Shown in pieces: positions 47,304-55,810 of a stretch of 64,000 bases of DNA. The position numbers and the translations under genes were made by a program. The stretch is from Pseudomonas mendocina (GTDB lineage: Bacteria; Pseudomonadota; Gammaproteobacteria; Pseudomonadales; Pseudomonadaceae), in NCBI RefSeq assembly GCF_900636545.1, contig NZ_LR134290.1, positions 2,418,001 through 2,482,000 of the forward strand, given 5' to 3'. The notes beneath the pieces are model-generated. The model was not told the origin of the DNA. It was given only the letters and a program-made list of their open reading frames with translations, and ran no database searches. Numbering within the stretch: position 1 is the stretch's first letter; each line of letters begins with the position of its first letter.

Positions 47304-48326
47304 ATGACTCAGCCCCAACCCATTGCCGTCCTCGGCGGCGGCAGCTTCGGCACCGCCCTGGCCAACCTGCTGGCGGAGAACGGCCAGCGTGTCCTGCAAT
47401 GGATGCGCGATCCTGAGCAGGCCGAGCAGATGCGTCAGAGCGGCGAAAACCCGCGCTATCTGAAGGGCGTCAAGCTACATCGCGGCATTGAACCGACCAG
47501 TGATCTTGGCGCGGCACTGCAGCAGGCCGAGCTGGTACTGGTGGCACTGCCTTCCAGCGCTCTGCGAGATGCCCTGCAGCCGGTGGCCGGGCAATTGGCA
47601 GGCAAGATGCTGATCAGCACCACCAAAGGTATCGAAGCCAAGACCTTCAAGCTGATGAGCCAGATTCTCGAAGAGATCGCTCCCGATGCGCGAATTGGCG
47701 TGCTGTCCGGGCCGAACCTGGCCAAGGAAGTGGCCGACCACGCCTTGACCGCGACGGTGATTGCCAGTGAGGACGAAGAACTCTGTCTGCGCGTCCAGCA
47801 GGCTCTGCACGGCCGGACCTTCCGCGTCTACGCCAGTGCCGACCGTTTCGGTGTCGAGCTCGGTGGAGCGCTGAAGAACGTCTACGCCATCATGTCCGGC
47901 ATGGCGGCAGCGCTGGGTATGGGCGAGAACACCAAGAGCATGCTGATCACCCGTGCGCTGGCGGAAATGACCCGGTTCGCAGTCAAGCTCGGTGCCAATC
48001 CGATGACCTTCCTCGGCCTGGCCGGTGTCGGCGATCTGATCGTCACCTGTTCGTCACCGAAGAGTCGCAACTATCAGGTTGGTTTCGCTCTGGGCGAAGG
48101 CCTCAGCCTGGAGGAGGCGGTGCAGCGCCTTGGCGAGGTCGCCGAGGGGGTCAATACGCTGAAGGTGCTCAAGGCCCGTGCCGAAGAGCTCGAGGTTTAC
48201 ATGCCGCTGGTCGCCGGCCTGCATGCCATCCTTTTCGAGGGGCGTACGCTGGCTCAGGTCATTGAACTGCTGATGCGTGGCGAGCCCAAGACCGATGTTG
48301 ATTTCATCCCCACCGCGGGTTTCTGA
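47304..48326 (+). CDS. gpsA: glycerol-3-phosphate dehydrogenase [NAD(P)+]
   Basis: Reduces dihydroxyacetone phosphate to sn-glycerol 3-phosphate for phospholipid synthesis. It has 340 residues. The nucleotide-binding motif is [20 protein letters not shown], the substrate-site Lys region is [19 protein letters not shown], and [20 protein letters not shown] is conserved. ATG 47304 follows CGGAAGAACT; an earlier in-frame ATG (47283) is less likely. It lies upstream of a DUF4389 gene and sixA in the same direction. Confidence 0.97.
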   Translation: MTQPQPIAVLGGGSFGTALANLLAENGQRVLQWMRDPEQAEQMRQSGENPRYLKGVKLHRGIEPTSDLGAALQQAELVLVALPSSALRDALQPVAGQLAGKMLISTTKGIEAKTFKLMSQILEEIAPDARIGVLSGPNLAKEVADHALTATVIASEDEELCLRVQQALHGRTFRVYASADRFGVELGGALKNVYAIMSGMAAALGMGENTKSMLITRALAEMTRFAVKLGANPMTFLGLAGVGDLIVTCSSPKSRNYQVGFALGEGLSLEEAVQRLGEVAEGVNTLKVLKARAEELEVYMPLVAGLHAILFEGRTLAQVIELLMRGEPKTDVDFIPTAGF

Positions 48327-48355
48327 ACCTTGCAGCCAATCAAGGAGAGTGAGTC

Positions 48356-48703
48356 ATGAGCGACGAAAAGCAGGAGTTGGAGCGCGAGTCGATTCTGCTG
48401 CGCGTTCTATGGATGGTGATTTTCCTCATCGTCTGGCAATTGGCCGAGCTGCTGCTCGGTGCCGTAGTGCTGCTGCAGCTGGGCTACCGCCTGTTCTACG
48501 GCGCACCGAATGCCGGCTTGCTGGGCTTCGGCGATAGCCTTAGCCAGTACCTGGCACAGATCGGCCGTTTCGGCACTTTCAATACCGATGAGAAACCTTG
48601 GCCGTTCGCCGATTGGCCGACGCCGCGCGCGCCGGAAGGTGAAACCGCCCATAGCATTCCACCAGCGCCGCACCCGGTGCGCGACGAGGAGCCGAAGCTG
48701 TGA
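48356..48703 (+). CDS. DUF4389 family membrane protein
   Basis: A 115-residue protein with one long hydrophobic segment (RVLWMVIFLIVWQLAELLLG and onward, about 16-46). The sequence NAGLLGFGDSLSQYLAQIGRF and the following TDEKPWPFADWP are the DUF4389 signature. Function unknown. AAGGAGAGTGAGTC precedes ATG. The stop overlaps the sixA start by four bases (GTGA), so the pair is translationally coupled behind gpsA. Confidence 0.85.
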   Translation: MSDEKQELERESILLRVLWMVIFLIVWQLAELLLGAVVLLQLGYRLFYGAPNAGLLGFGDSLSQYLAQIGRFGTFNTDEKPWPFADWPTPRAPEGETAHSIPPAPHPVRDEEPKL

Positions 48704-49158
48704 GGCTGTGGCTGCTTCGCCATGGCGAGGCCGAGCCGCACGCTGCCAGCGATGCCGCTCGCGAGCTTACCGCCTACGGTCGCAAGGAGGTGCAGCAGGC
48801 CGCTGCGCAGCTCATCGGTCGGCCGCTGACCGCCATTATCGCCAGCCCCTATGTGCGTGCGCAGCAGACAGCCGAGCTGGTGCGCAGCGCGCTGGGGTTT
48901 GCCGGCAAGATCAACACCGTACCCTGGCTGACGCCGGACAGTGACCCGCGTGATGCGCTGAAATTTCTCGATGAACGAGAGGGCGCTGAGGTACTACTGG
49001 TCAGCCACCAGCCGTTGATCGGTGCGCTGGGTGGATTGCTGGTGCATGGCCACCGTCAGGACCCGCTGCCCATGCGCACGGCGAGCCTGGCAGAGCTAGA
49101 GGGCGATATCCCGGCCGCAGGGCTGATGGAGCTGCTGGCACTGATCCATCCTCGCTGA
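48700..49158 (+). CDS. sixA: phosphohistidine phosphatase SixA
   Basis: A 152-residue histidine phosphatase (phosphoglycerate mutase superfamily). The catalytic RHG is in MRLWLLRHGEAEPHA, with supporting Arg in ASPYVRAQQTAEL and the second His in VLLVSHQPLIGAL. In E. coli SixA removes phosphate from His of phosphocarrier or Hpt proteins; the client here is unknown. It starts at GTG 48700, overlapping the DUF4389 stop. Confidence 0.9.
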   Translation: MRLWLLRHGEAEPHAASDAARELTAYGRKEVQQAAAQLIGRPLTAIIASPYVRAQQTAELVRSALGFAGKINTVPWLTPDSDPRDALKFLDEREGAEVLLVSHQPLIGALGGLLVHGHRQDPLPMRTASLAELEGDIPAAGLMELLALIHPR

Positions 49159-49253
49159 GCTTCTACCCTTAGCGCGGCTGTGCTGCCATGGGTGTCCCGT
49201 CTTCGTATTGCGCCGATCCGGCAAATGTATCCAGACGAGAAACATTTCTTAAC

Positions 49254-49282
49254 TTGCGCCTCTTTTGTCAGCGTGGAATAGT
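49254..49282 (+). promoter_or_regulatory. possible sigma-70 promoter of the acyl-CoA ligase gene
   Basis: TTGCGC (49254-49259), a 17-base spacer and AATAGT (49277-49282). Both boxes are moderate matches. The predicted start near 49289 would fall inside the palindrome 49282-49305, so a bound repressor would block initiation. Confidence 0.4.
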
Positions 49283-49305
49283 CAACCAAGCAAGTGCTTG
49301 GTTGA
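49282..49305. promoter_or_regulatory. 24-bp palindromic operator before the acyl-CoA ligase gene
   Basis: The arm TCAACCAAGCA (49282-49292) and its exact complement (49295-49305) are separated by AG. It ends 31 bases before the GTG start. A perfect 11-bp palindrome with a short centre at a promoter is typical of TetR-family operators that control acyl-CoA genes. No TetR gene is present nearby, so the regulator would act from elsewhere. Confidence 0.65.
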
Positions 49306-49312
49306 TTCCTAC

Positions 49313-49323
49313 AAAAACAACAA
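49313..49323 (+). promoter_or_regulatory. A-rich Hfq/Crc-type motif at the ribosome site
   Basis: AAAAACAACAA directly precedes and overlaps the ribosome site AAAGGAGGA (49322-49330). It fits the AAnAAnAA catabolite-activity motif bound by Hfq-Crc in pseudomonads. The sequence is observed; carbon-catabolite repression of translation is inferred. Confidence 0.5.
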
Positions 49324-49336
49324 AGGAGGAAGCCCT

Positions 49337-51004
49337 GTGGCTGATGCAATCCGTTTGCCGCTCGAGCTGTTTTACGAACGTGAAGCAAGGCACCCGAACA
49401 AACGCTACATGGTGCAACCTTTGGGGGGCGGCCAACTGCTCGAACTGAGCTGGGCCGATGTCGGCGAACAGGCTCGTCGCGTGGCCAACTGGCTGCGTAG
49501 CCGCGAACTGCCGCCGGGCAGCCGCATCGCCATCATTTCCAAGAATTGCGCGCACTGGATCGTCGCCGATCTGGGTATCTGGATGGCTGGCTACGTCTCG
49601 GTGCCGCTCTATCCCAACCTCACCGCAGGCTCCATGCGCCAGGTATTGGAGCATTCCGAGGCGGCTCTGGCCTTCGTTGGCAAACTCGATGACTGGGCCT
49701 CGATGGCGCCTGGGTTGCCGGCGGGCATGCCGACTGTCAGCCTGCCTCTGCATCCACATGGCGACTTCGATTACCGTTGGGACGACCTGCAGCGCAGTGC
49801 GCCGATCCAGGATGATCCCAAGCCTGCCGCCAACCAATTGGCCACTATCATCTACACCTCCGGGACCACCGGTACGCCCAAGGGGGTGATGCACAACTTC
49901 TCCAACCTTGGCTTCGCCGCCAGCAACGCCATCAAGCTGTTCGGGGTGGGCGAGGACGACCGGCTTATTTCCTACTTGCCACTGTGCCATGTGGCCGAAC
50001 GCATGTTCGTTGAGCTGGCCTCGATCTATGCCGGGCAGACAATCTTCTTCGCCGAGAGCCTGGACACCTTCCTCGAAGACCTCAAGCGCGCCCGGCCGAC
50101 CGTGATGTTCGGTGTGCCGCGCATCTGGACCAAGTTCCAGATGGGCGTGTACAGCAAGATGCCAGCGCAGAAGCTGGATCGCCTGCTGCGGCTGCCGATC
50201 ATCGGCCGTTTCATCGGCCGCAAGGTGCTCGCCGGGCTTGGTCTGGATGCGATTCGCTACGCGCTGTCCGGCGCAGCACCGGTGCCCGAGGCGCTTCTCA
50301 ACTGGTACAGGCGTCTGGGTATGGAGATCCAGGAGGTCTATGGCATGACCGAGAATTGTGGTTATTCCCACGTGTGTTTGCCGGGCAAGTTCAAGCAGGG
50401 CTGGATCGGCCAGAACAACCCGGGCGTCGAGGTACGTATCGGCGAGGATGGCGAAGTCCTGGTGCGCAGCGGCGCGACCATGCAGGGTTACTACAAGGAC
50501 CCGATCAAGACCGCCGAGACGCTGACTGACGATGGCTTCCTGCGCACCGGCGACAAGGGCGAGCAGGACGCCGAAGGCAACCTGCGCCTCACCGGCCGCA
50601 TCAAGGAAATCTTCAAGACCAGCAAGGGCAAGTATGTCGCGCCTGCGCCGATCGAAAACCGCATTGGCGAGCACTCGCGCATCGAGCAGGTTTGCGTGGT
50701 CGGCGACGGCCTGCCGCAGCCCATAGCCCTGTGCGTGCTATCCGATGTAGGGCGTCAGGAAGCGGCCAATGACAGTCGCGATGAGCTGGAGAACAGCCTC
50801 AAGGCCTTGCTCGCCGAGGTCAATGGTTGCCTCGATCATCATGAGCGGCTGCAAGGCCTGGTACTGGTCAAGGAGGTCTGGGCAGTGGAGAACGGTTTCC
50901 TGACGCCGACCCTGAAAATCAAACGCGCGGTGATCGAGGGCACTTATGGCGAGCGTTTCGCCGAGTGGCAACAGCGCAGCGAAGCCGTGCTCTGGCACGA
51001 TTGA
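49337..51004 (+). CDS. AMP-dependent (fatty) acyl-CoA synthetase family enzyme
   Basis: Activates a carboxylic acid to its acyl-CoA via an acyl-AMP. It has 555 residues. The P-loop-like motif is TIIYTSGTTGTPKGVMHNF, the A4/A5 region is EVYGMTENCGYSHV, the adenylate-binding Asp is in LRTGDKGEQDAEGNLRLTGR, and the hinge and GKYVAPAPIENRIG follow. It resembles long-chain (ACSL-type) ligases in the FFAESLDTFLEDLKRARPTV region. GTG 49337 is chosen because AAAGGAGGA lies six bases upstream. An operator and an Hfq/Crc-type motif precede it, and a thioesterase gene follows. Confidence 0.9.
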   Translation: MADAIRLPLELFYEREARHPNKRYMVQPLGGGQLLELSWADVGEQARRVANWLRSRELPPGSRIAIISKNCAHWIVADLGIWMAGYVSVPLYPNLTAGSMRQVLEHSEAALAFVGKLDDWASMAPGLPAGMPTVSLPLHPHGDFDYRWDDLQRSAPIQDDPKPAANQLATIIYTSGTTGTPKGVMHNFSNLGFAASNAIKLFGVGEDDRLISYLPLCHVAERMFVELASIYAGQTIFFAESLDTFLEDLKRARPTVMFGVPRIWTKFQMGVYSKMPAQKLDRLLRLPIIGRFIGRKVLAGLGLDAIRYALSGAAPVPEALLNWYRRLGMEIQEVYGMTENCGYSHVCLPGKFKQGWIGQNNPGVEVRIGEDGEVLVRSGATMQGYYKDPIKTAETLTDDGFLRTGDKGEQDAEGNLRLTGRIKEIFKTSKGKYVAPAPIENRIGEHSRIEQVCVVGDGLPQPIALCVLSDVGRQEAANDSRDELENSLKALLAEVNGCLDHHERLQGLVLVKEVWAVENGFLTPTLKIKRAVIEGTYGERFAEWQQRSEAVLWHD

Positions 51005-51012
51005 GCCTGAAT

Positions 51013-51031
51013 GGGCCGGGTTGACCGGCCC
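51013..51031 (+). other. hairpin between the ligase and thioesterase genes
   Basis: GGGCCGG / CCGGCCC with a five-base loop in the 54-base gap; there is no T-run, so the two genes may remain co-transcribed. Confidence 0.4.
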
Positions 51032-51058
51032 TGTGTTCAACGCACAAGGAACGTATCC

Positions 51059-51502
51059 ATGGGACTGTGGCAACGAACGCCCGATATCGATGCACTCAAC
51101 GCGACCTTAAAAAACAGCATCGGCGAGGTGCTGGACATCCGTTTCGAATCCTTCGACGACGAATCGCTCAGCGCCAGCATGGTGATCGACTCGCGCACTC
51201 ATCAGCCTTACGGTCTGCTGCACGGTGGTGCCTCGGTGGTGCTGGCGGAAACCCTTGGGTCGACCGCCAGCTACCTGTGCATCGACAACAGTCGCTTCTA
51301 CTGCGTCGGTCTGGAGGTCAATGCCAACCACCTGCGTGGTTTGCGCAGCGGGCGTGTGCACGCGGTTGCACGGCCAGTGCACCTGGGGCGAACCACGCAC
51401 GTCTGGGATATTCGCCTAAGCGGTGACGACGGCAAGGCCAACTGTATTTCACGGCTGACCATGGCCATCGTGCCGCTGGGCGATCAGCCAACGAAACTGT
51501 GA
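51059..51502 (+). CDS. PaaI-like hotdog acyl-CoA thioesterase
   Basis: A 147-residue hotdog enzyme resembling MenI/YdiI. The catalytic region is HQPYGLLHGGASVVLAETLG, with the conserved Gln/His, HGG and Glu, followed by YCVGLEVNANHLRGLRSG. ATG 51059 begins MGLWQRTPDIDALNA, preceded by CAAGGAACGTATCC. It is probably in an operon with the acyl-CoA ligase, giving a synthetase/hydrolase pair on the same acyl-CoA pool. It is distinct from the tandem thioesterases at 16 kb. Confidence 0.9.
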   Translation: MGLWQRTPDIDALNATLKNSIGEVLDIRFESFDDESLSASMVIDSRTHQPYGLLHGGASVVLAETLGSTASYLCIDNSRFYCVGLEVNANHLRGLRSGRVHAVARPVHLGRTTHVWDIRLSGDDGKANCISRLTMAIVPLGDQPTKL

Positions 51503-51560
51503 GTGCCCGCCTGCAATTTCATCCAAGATTTGTCCGATCCATGGCGCTACAGTACGCGCC

Positions 51561-52364
51561 ATGGACCAGATCACTCACATCCAGAGCAGCTTGCCCGGCG
51601 TTCGCCTGATCGACGCGGAATATCGCCGCTTTGCCTTTCCCCGACATTTTCATCTGGAGTACCACGTCGGCCTGCTGATCCAGGGGCAGCATCGCTACGC
51701 CTATGGTGGTGAGCGCCGGCATGTCGGGGCAGGGGATGTGTTGCTGATGGCGCCGGAAGAAATTCATGACGGCGCTTGCCTGGATGGAGAGAGCTACCGC
51801 ATTCGCGTGATGGCCTTCGATCCCTTCTGGCTGGATGAAGCCAGTCGAACCCTGAGCGATGGTCGCCAGGGGGCGCCGAGGTTGACCACCAGCAGCTTGC
51901 GTCATCCCCTGCTGGCGCAGCACTTGCAGCATTTTCACGCGGCGATGCTGGGAGGGTCACAGCTGGCCCAGGAAGAGGCGCTCTGGCAGGCACTGGCCAA
52001 TCTGCTGGAGATGGGCTCGACATTGCGCGTCAGCGAGCCGCATCGCGTTTTCGATCAGCGCATCTGGCAGCGGCTGCGTGATTGGCTGGAAAGTCGCCTG
52101 GACGATCCGCCCTCGCTGGAGGAATTGGCAGCGTTCTGCGCCATGAGCCCCTGGCAGGCACTGCGGCGCTTTCGCCAGCATACCGGCCTGCCGCCGCACC
52201 AGTGGCTCACCCAGTTGCGCCTGCAACGCGCCTTGCCGCTGGTGTTGGCAGGTGAGCCGCTAAGCGAAATCGCCTTGCGCCTGGGCTTCTACGACCAGGC
52301 TCACTTCTCGCGGCTGTTCCGCCGCACCTACGGGCTGCCGCCTGCGCGCCTGCGCCAGGGCTGA
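51561..52364 (+). CDS. AraC family transcriptional regulator
   Basis: A 267-residue regulator: an N-terminal cupin-like sensor domain (HFHLEYHVGLLIQGQHRYAY, then GAGDVLLMAPEEIHDG) and a C-terminal double helix-turn-helix (SLEELAAFCAMSPWQALRRF and LSEIALRLGFYDQAHFSRLF) ending FRRTYGLPPARLRQG. It lies 45 bases upstream of a LysE/RhtB exporter in the same direction, the arrangement commonly seen when such a regulator controls an amino-acid exporter. The effector is unknown. Confidence 0.92.
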   Translation: MDQITHIQSSLPGVRLIDAEYRRFAFPRHFHLEYHVGLLIQGQHRYAYGGERRHVGAGDVLLMAPEEIHDGACLDGESYRIRVMAFDPFWLDEASRTLSDGRQGAPRLTTSSLRHPLLAQHLQHFHAAMLGGSQLAQEEALWQALANLLEMGSTLRVSEPHRVFDQRIWQRLRDWLESRLDDPPSLEELAAFCAMSPWQALRRFRQHTGLPPHQWLTQLRLQRALPLVLAGEPLSEIALRLGFYDQAHFSRLFRRTYGLPPARLRQG

Positions 52365-52409
52365 TACCCGCAAAGCCTCAACCCCCTTCCTATCACCTGG
52401 AGAACAACC

Positions 52410-53042
52410 ATGCAGGAGACATCCGTCTTGCTGTCGCTCACTGCCGTCTTCGCGGTGGCCCTCATCAGCCCTGGCCCGGATGTGGCGCTGGTGGTGCGTA
52501 CTTCCCTTCATCAGGGCCAGCGTGCGGGTCTGCTCAGCGCATTGGGCCTGGCCTGCGGCATTCTCCTGCACGGCACGCTTGTACTGAGCGGCGTGGCCTT
52601 GCTGCTCAGTCGCACCGAATGGCTGTTCGATCTAGTGCAGGTAGCAGGGGCTCTGTATCTGGGCTGGCTGGGGATCGGTGCGGTCAAGGCCTGGTGGCAG
52701 GGCGGGGCAGGGAGCCTGCGCCTGGACAGTGAGCTGGCGCCGTCGGCATTCGGCCCCTGGTTGCGTGGTGTGTTGACCAACCTGGGTAATCCCAAGGCGT
52801 TGGTGTTCTTCCTGGCGCTGCTGAGCAGCCTGGTACCCGCGGACATGTCGCTGCTGGGCAAGGTTGCTTGTGCCGCGTTGCTGTTCGGTCTCAGTCTGTT
52901 CTGGTTTGGGCTGCTCGGCATGACCCTCAGCCGACCGCTGATGCGCCAGCGGCTGCTGCAGGTGGCGCCCACCATCGACTTCCTATGCGGTCTGGTATTT
53001 TTGCTGGTCGCCGTGAGCATTGTCGGCAGGCTTCTGTTATAG
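52410..53042 (+). CDS. LysE/RhtB family amino-acid exporter
   Basis: A 210-residue inner-membrane exporter with about six helices. The family start LTAVFAVALISPGPDVALVV contains the SPGPD motif, and ALGLACGILLHGTLVLSGVA and TNLGNPKALVFFLALL follow as expected. The exported substrate (an amino acid or related metabolite) cannot be read from sequence. The ribosome site is CTGGAGAACAACC. It is probably controlled by the AraC protein upstream. Confidence 0.9.
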   Translation: MQETSVLLSLTAVFAVALISPGPDVALVVRTSLHQGQRAGLLSALGLACGILLHGTLVLSGVALLLSRTEWLFDLVQVAGALYLGWLGIGAVKAWWQGGAGSLRLDSELAPSAFGPWLRGVLTNLGNPKALVFFLALLSSLVPADMSLLGKVACAALLFGLSLFWFGLLGMTLSRPLMRQRLLQVAPTIDFLCGLVFLLVAVSIVGRLLL

Positions 53043-53140
53043 CGCTGACCATTGCGCCGCCATCAATGGCCGTTACGGTCATTGCCGCGTGCCAGCGGCT
53101 GCCGGAGAATCTCGGCCTATTCGTATTACGAGTTTGATGC

Positions 53141-53944
53141 ATGCCGCAGCCGATCTTCTTCGCACATGCCAATGGCTTCCCGTCTGGTACTTACGGCAAG
53201 TTGTTCGCCGCGCTGGCGCCTGAATTTCAGGTGCAGTACCTGGCGCAGCATGGCCACGATCCGCGTTTTCCGGTGAATGATAATTGGTCCAACCTGGTCG
53301 ATGAATTGATCCATCACCTGGAGGGCGGCGCTGAGCCGGTCTGGGGCGTCGGTCATTCCCTTGGCGGCGTGCTGCACTATCACGCTGCCTTGCTGCGCCC
53401 CGAACTCTACCGTGGTGTGGTGATGCTCGACTCGCCGGTATTGACCCTGGCCGACCGCATGGTGATCCGTGCCGCCAAGCGCTTCGGGTTCATCGATCGC
53501 ATCACCCCGGCCGGGCGTACGCTGGGGCGCCGTGAAGCGTTCGCCGACCTGCTCGAAGCGCGTAATTATTTTGCCGGCAAGAGCCTGTTCCGGCGTTTCG
53601 ATCCCGAATGTCTGGATGCTTATGTCAGCCACGGTCTGCAAGCGGGAGCGCAGGGTTTGCGTTTGAAGTTCGATCCTGCCACCGAGATCAGCATCTACCG
53701 CAGCGTGCCGCACACCGCGCCGGGGCGGCCGCAGCAGCTTGCCGTACCGCTGGCCATGGTTCGAGGGCGTCACAGTCGCGTCGTGCTGCCGCATCATGCG
53801 CGTCTGCTCAAGCGCATGCCGCGAGCCGAATACCATCATCTGCCGGGTGGCCACATGTTTCCGCTGGAGCGCCCGCAGGCCACCGCCGACCTGCTGCGTC
53901 AGCTGTTCGGTCGTTGGAGCGCCAATCAGGAGCAAAGCGCATGA
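53141..53944 (+). CDS. alpha/beta hydrolase
   Basis: A 267-residue alpha/beta-fold hydrolase. The oxyanion region is FFAHANGFPSGTY, the nucleophile elbow is GVGHSLGGVLHYH (Ser about residue 74), and the C-terminal His is in HLPGGHMFPLERP. The acid is probably Asp/Glu in the MVRGRHSRVV region, where the match is weak. Substrate unknown. It overlaps the next hydrolase gene by four bases (ATGA), forming a pair with similar C-terminal GGHxxxLE/D motifs. No clear ribosome site precedes ATG 53141. Confidence 0.85.
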   Translation: MPQPIFFAHANGFPSGTYGKLFAALAPEFQVQYLAQHGHDPRFPVNDNWSNLVDELIHHLEGGAEPVWGVGHSLGGVLHYHAALLRPELYRGVVMLDSPVLTLADRMVIRAAKRFGFIDRITPAGRTLGRREAFADLLEARNYFAGKSLFRRFDPECLDAYVSHGLQAGAQGLRLKFDPATEISIYRSVPHTAPGRPQQLAVPLAMVRGRHSRVVLPHHARLLKRMPRAEYHHLPGGHMFPLERPQATADLLRQLFGRWSANQEQSA

Positions 53945-54804
53945 ACGTAGGTTTCGAGGAAGTCCGCCTGAGCCTCCCGCATATCGAGTTGGCGGCGCAT
54001 CTCTATGGTCCGGAGGATGGGCTGCCGGTGCTGGCCTTGCACGGCTGGCTGGATAACGCCGCGAGTTTTGCACGCCTGGCGCCGAAGCTCGAAGGACTAC
54101 GCATCGTCGCCCTGGATTTTGCCGGTCATGGCCACTCCGATCATCGTGCGGCCGGCGCTGGTTATGCGCTTTGGGACTACGCCTTCGATGTGCTGCAAGT
54201 CGCCGAGCAGTTCGGCTGGCAGCGATTTTCCATTCTCGGGCACTCCATGGGGGCGATCACTGCGGTGCTGCTGGCAGGCGCGATGCCCGAGCGGATTGCG
54301 CGACTGGCGTTGATCGATGGTCTGGTGCCCTACACCGGTGAAGCCGAGCAGGCACCAGCCAAGCTTGGCGAGGCATTGCGTGCCAGGCAGAAGCTCTCCG
54401 ACAAGCGCAAGCCGGTGTATGCCGAGATGGCGCGCGCCGTCGAGGCGCGGATGAAAGGTGTCGGTGCCGTCAGCCGTGAGGCGGCCGAGCTGTTGGCCCT
54501 GCGTGGCCTGATGCCGGTGCCGGGCGGTTACACCTGGCGCACCGACAGTCGCCTGACCTTGCCGTCGCCGCTGCGCCTGAGTTGGGCGCATGCCCAGGCG
54601 TTCGTGCGTGCGCTGCAGTGCCCGGTCAGTCTGGTAGTGGCCGAGCAGGGCATGATGGGGGCGCAGCCGGCCCTGCAGAAATTGCTGCAGGATCTGCCGT
54701 TCGAGGTGCATCGCCTGCCGGGTGGCCACCATCTGCATCTGGATGACGAGGCGGGCGCGCAACGTGTAGCGGATTGTTTCAATCCATTCCTGCGCATTTC
54801 TTGA
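53941..54804 (+). CDS. alpha/beta hydrolase (second of a coupled pair)
   Basis: A 287-residue hydrolase. Motifs are LALHGWLDNAASFARLAP (HGW oxyanion segment), ALDFAGHGHSDHR, the nucleophile elbow ILGHSMGAITAVLLAG, and the C-terminal catalytic His in RLPGGHHLHLDDE. It resembles carboxylesterase or epoxide-hydrolase-like enzymes of the MhpC class. ATG 53941 overlaps the previous stop, so the two hydrolases are co-translated. The reading frame is open further upstream but overlaps the other gene. Confidence 0.87.
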   Translation: MNVGFEEVRLSLPHIELAAHLYGPEDGLPVLALHGWLDNAASFARLAPKLEGLRIVALDFAGHGHSDHRAAGAGYALWDYAFDVLQVAEQFGWQRFSILGHSMGAITAVLLAGAMPERIARLALIDGLVPYTGEAEQAPAKLGEALRARQKLSDKRKPVYAEMARAVEARMKGVGAVSREAAELLALRGLMPVPGGYTWRTDSRLTLPSPLRLSWAHAQAFVRALQCPVSLVVAEQGMMGAQPALQKLLQDLPFEVHRLPGGHHLHLDDEAGAQRVADCFNPFLRIS

Positions 54805-54919
54805 CTTGCCTGCAGCCCTGGGGAAAGGTGTGGCGGTCTGCCATGGAGGATCGCATGATCGACCCGTTCAACCACGCCACCCACTGCTTCGCAACCTCGC
54901 CTGCACAAGGATCTTCTCG

Positions 54920-55735
54920 ATGACGGTGCGCATGAAGCTGTTGTGCGCAGCGCTGGCCACCTTCTGCAGCGGTACCGTACTGGCGGCCGACATACCCGGT
55001 AGCCGTGACCTTGAAGTGCTGCCGCGTTTCCCCGCCAGCCAGATCGTTGCGTTCAAGCAGGCGTCCCATGTCGAGCGCATCTATCCGCAGGGTTCGATTC
55101 GCCGCATCAGCGGGCGTTTGCGTTACGAGCGTGAAATTCTCGTGCAGGGCCAGCACAGCGCAGTGACCTACGAACTGCCGCGCACTCACAGCGCCGATCA
55201 GGTATTTACTGCGGCGCGGGAAGCACTGCTGCAGCAGGACGCCGAGCTGCTCTACTGGTGTCAGGGCCGTGAGTGTGGGGCAAGTAACCTGTGGGCCAAC
55301 GCGGTGTTCGGCAATGCCACGCTGTATGGCTCCGACGACCAGCAGGCCTATGCCCTGTTGCGCTTGGCCGAACCGAATCATGAAAGCCTGCTGGCGCTCT
55401 ACAGCATTACCCGAGGCAACCGCCGTGCCTACCTGCACGTCGAGCAGCTGGATGCCGACGCGCCCCTGGGGGTATTGCTGCCGACACCCGCGACCCTGCT
55501 GCGCCAGCTGCGCACCGATGGCCAGTTGAAGCTGCCGGACGATGCCAAGGCCGATAGCGCCTGGGTGGAAGTGCTGGCGCGCAGCCTGAACCTCGACAGC
55601 ACCTTGCGCGTAACCCTGGCCGGCAGCCAGGCCGAAGCCTGGCGTGAAGCGCTGATCGAGCAGCGCGTGCGCGAAGCGCGCCTGGAGTTGGGTGAAGGCG
55701 CCGAGGAGGCACTGAGCGTGCGCCTGTTGCGTTAA
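54920..55735 (+). CDS. DUF4892 family exported protein
   Basis: A 271-residue protein with a signal peptide (MTVRMKLLCAALATFCSGTV ending LAA). The mature region begins DIPGSRDLEVLPRFPASQIV and has LLYWCQGRECGASNLWANAVFG, a Cys pair typical of DUF4892, and a C-terminal region that resembles an OmpA-like fold only weakly. ATG 54920 has AAGGA eight bases upstream; ATG 54932 is an alternative. Function unknown; periplasmic or outer-membrane-associated location inferred. Confidence 0.82.
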   Translation: MTVRMKLLCAALATFCSGTVLAADIPGSRDLEVLPRFPASQIVAFKQASHVERIYPQGSIRRISGRLRYEREILVQGQHSAVTYELPRTHSADQVFTAAREALLQQDAELLYWCQGRECGASNLWANAVFGNATLYGSDDQQAYALLRLAEPNHESLLALYSITRGNRRAYLHVEQLDADAPLGVLLPTPATLLRQLRTDGQLKLPDDAKADSAWVEVLARSLNLDSTLRVTLAGSQAEAWREALIEQRVREARLELGEGAEEALSVRLLR

Positions 55736-55760
55736 GCTAGCATCCGCAATTGCCCGTAGC

Positions 55761-55782
55761 AGAGCGCCCGCAAGGGCGCTCT
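55761..55782 (+). terminator. probable terminator after the DUF4892 gene
   Basis: AGAGCGCCC, loop GCAA, GGGCGCTCT: a nine-bp perfect stem followed by GTCGTTTCGT, a poor T-run. It is 25 bases behind the stop. Confidence 0.6.
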
Positions 55783-55810
55783 GTCGTTTCGTCGTAGGGA
55801 GTTTCGCTCG

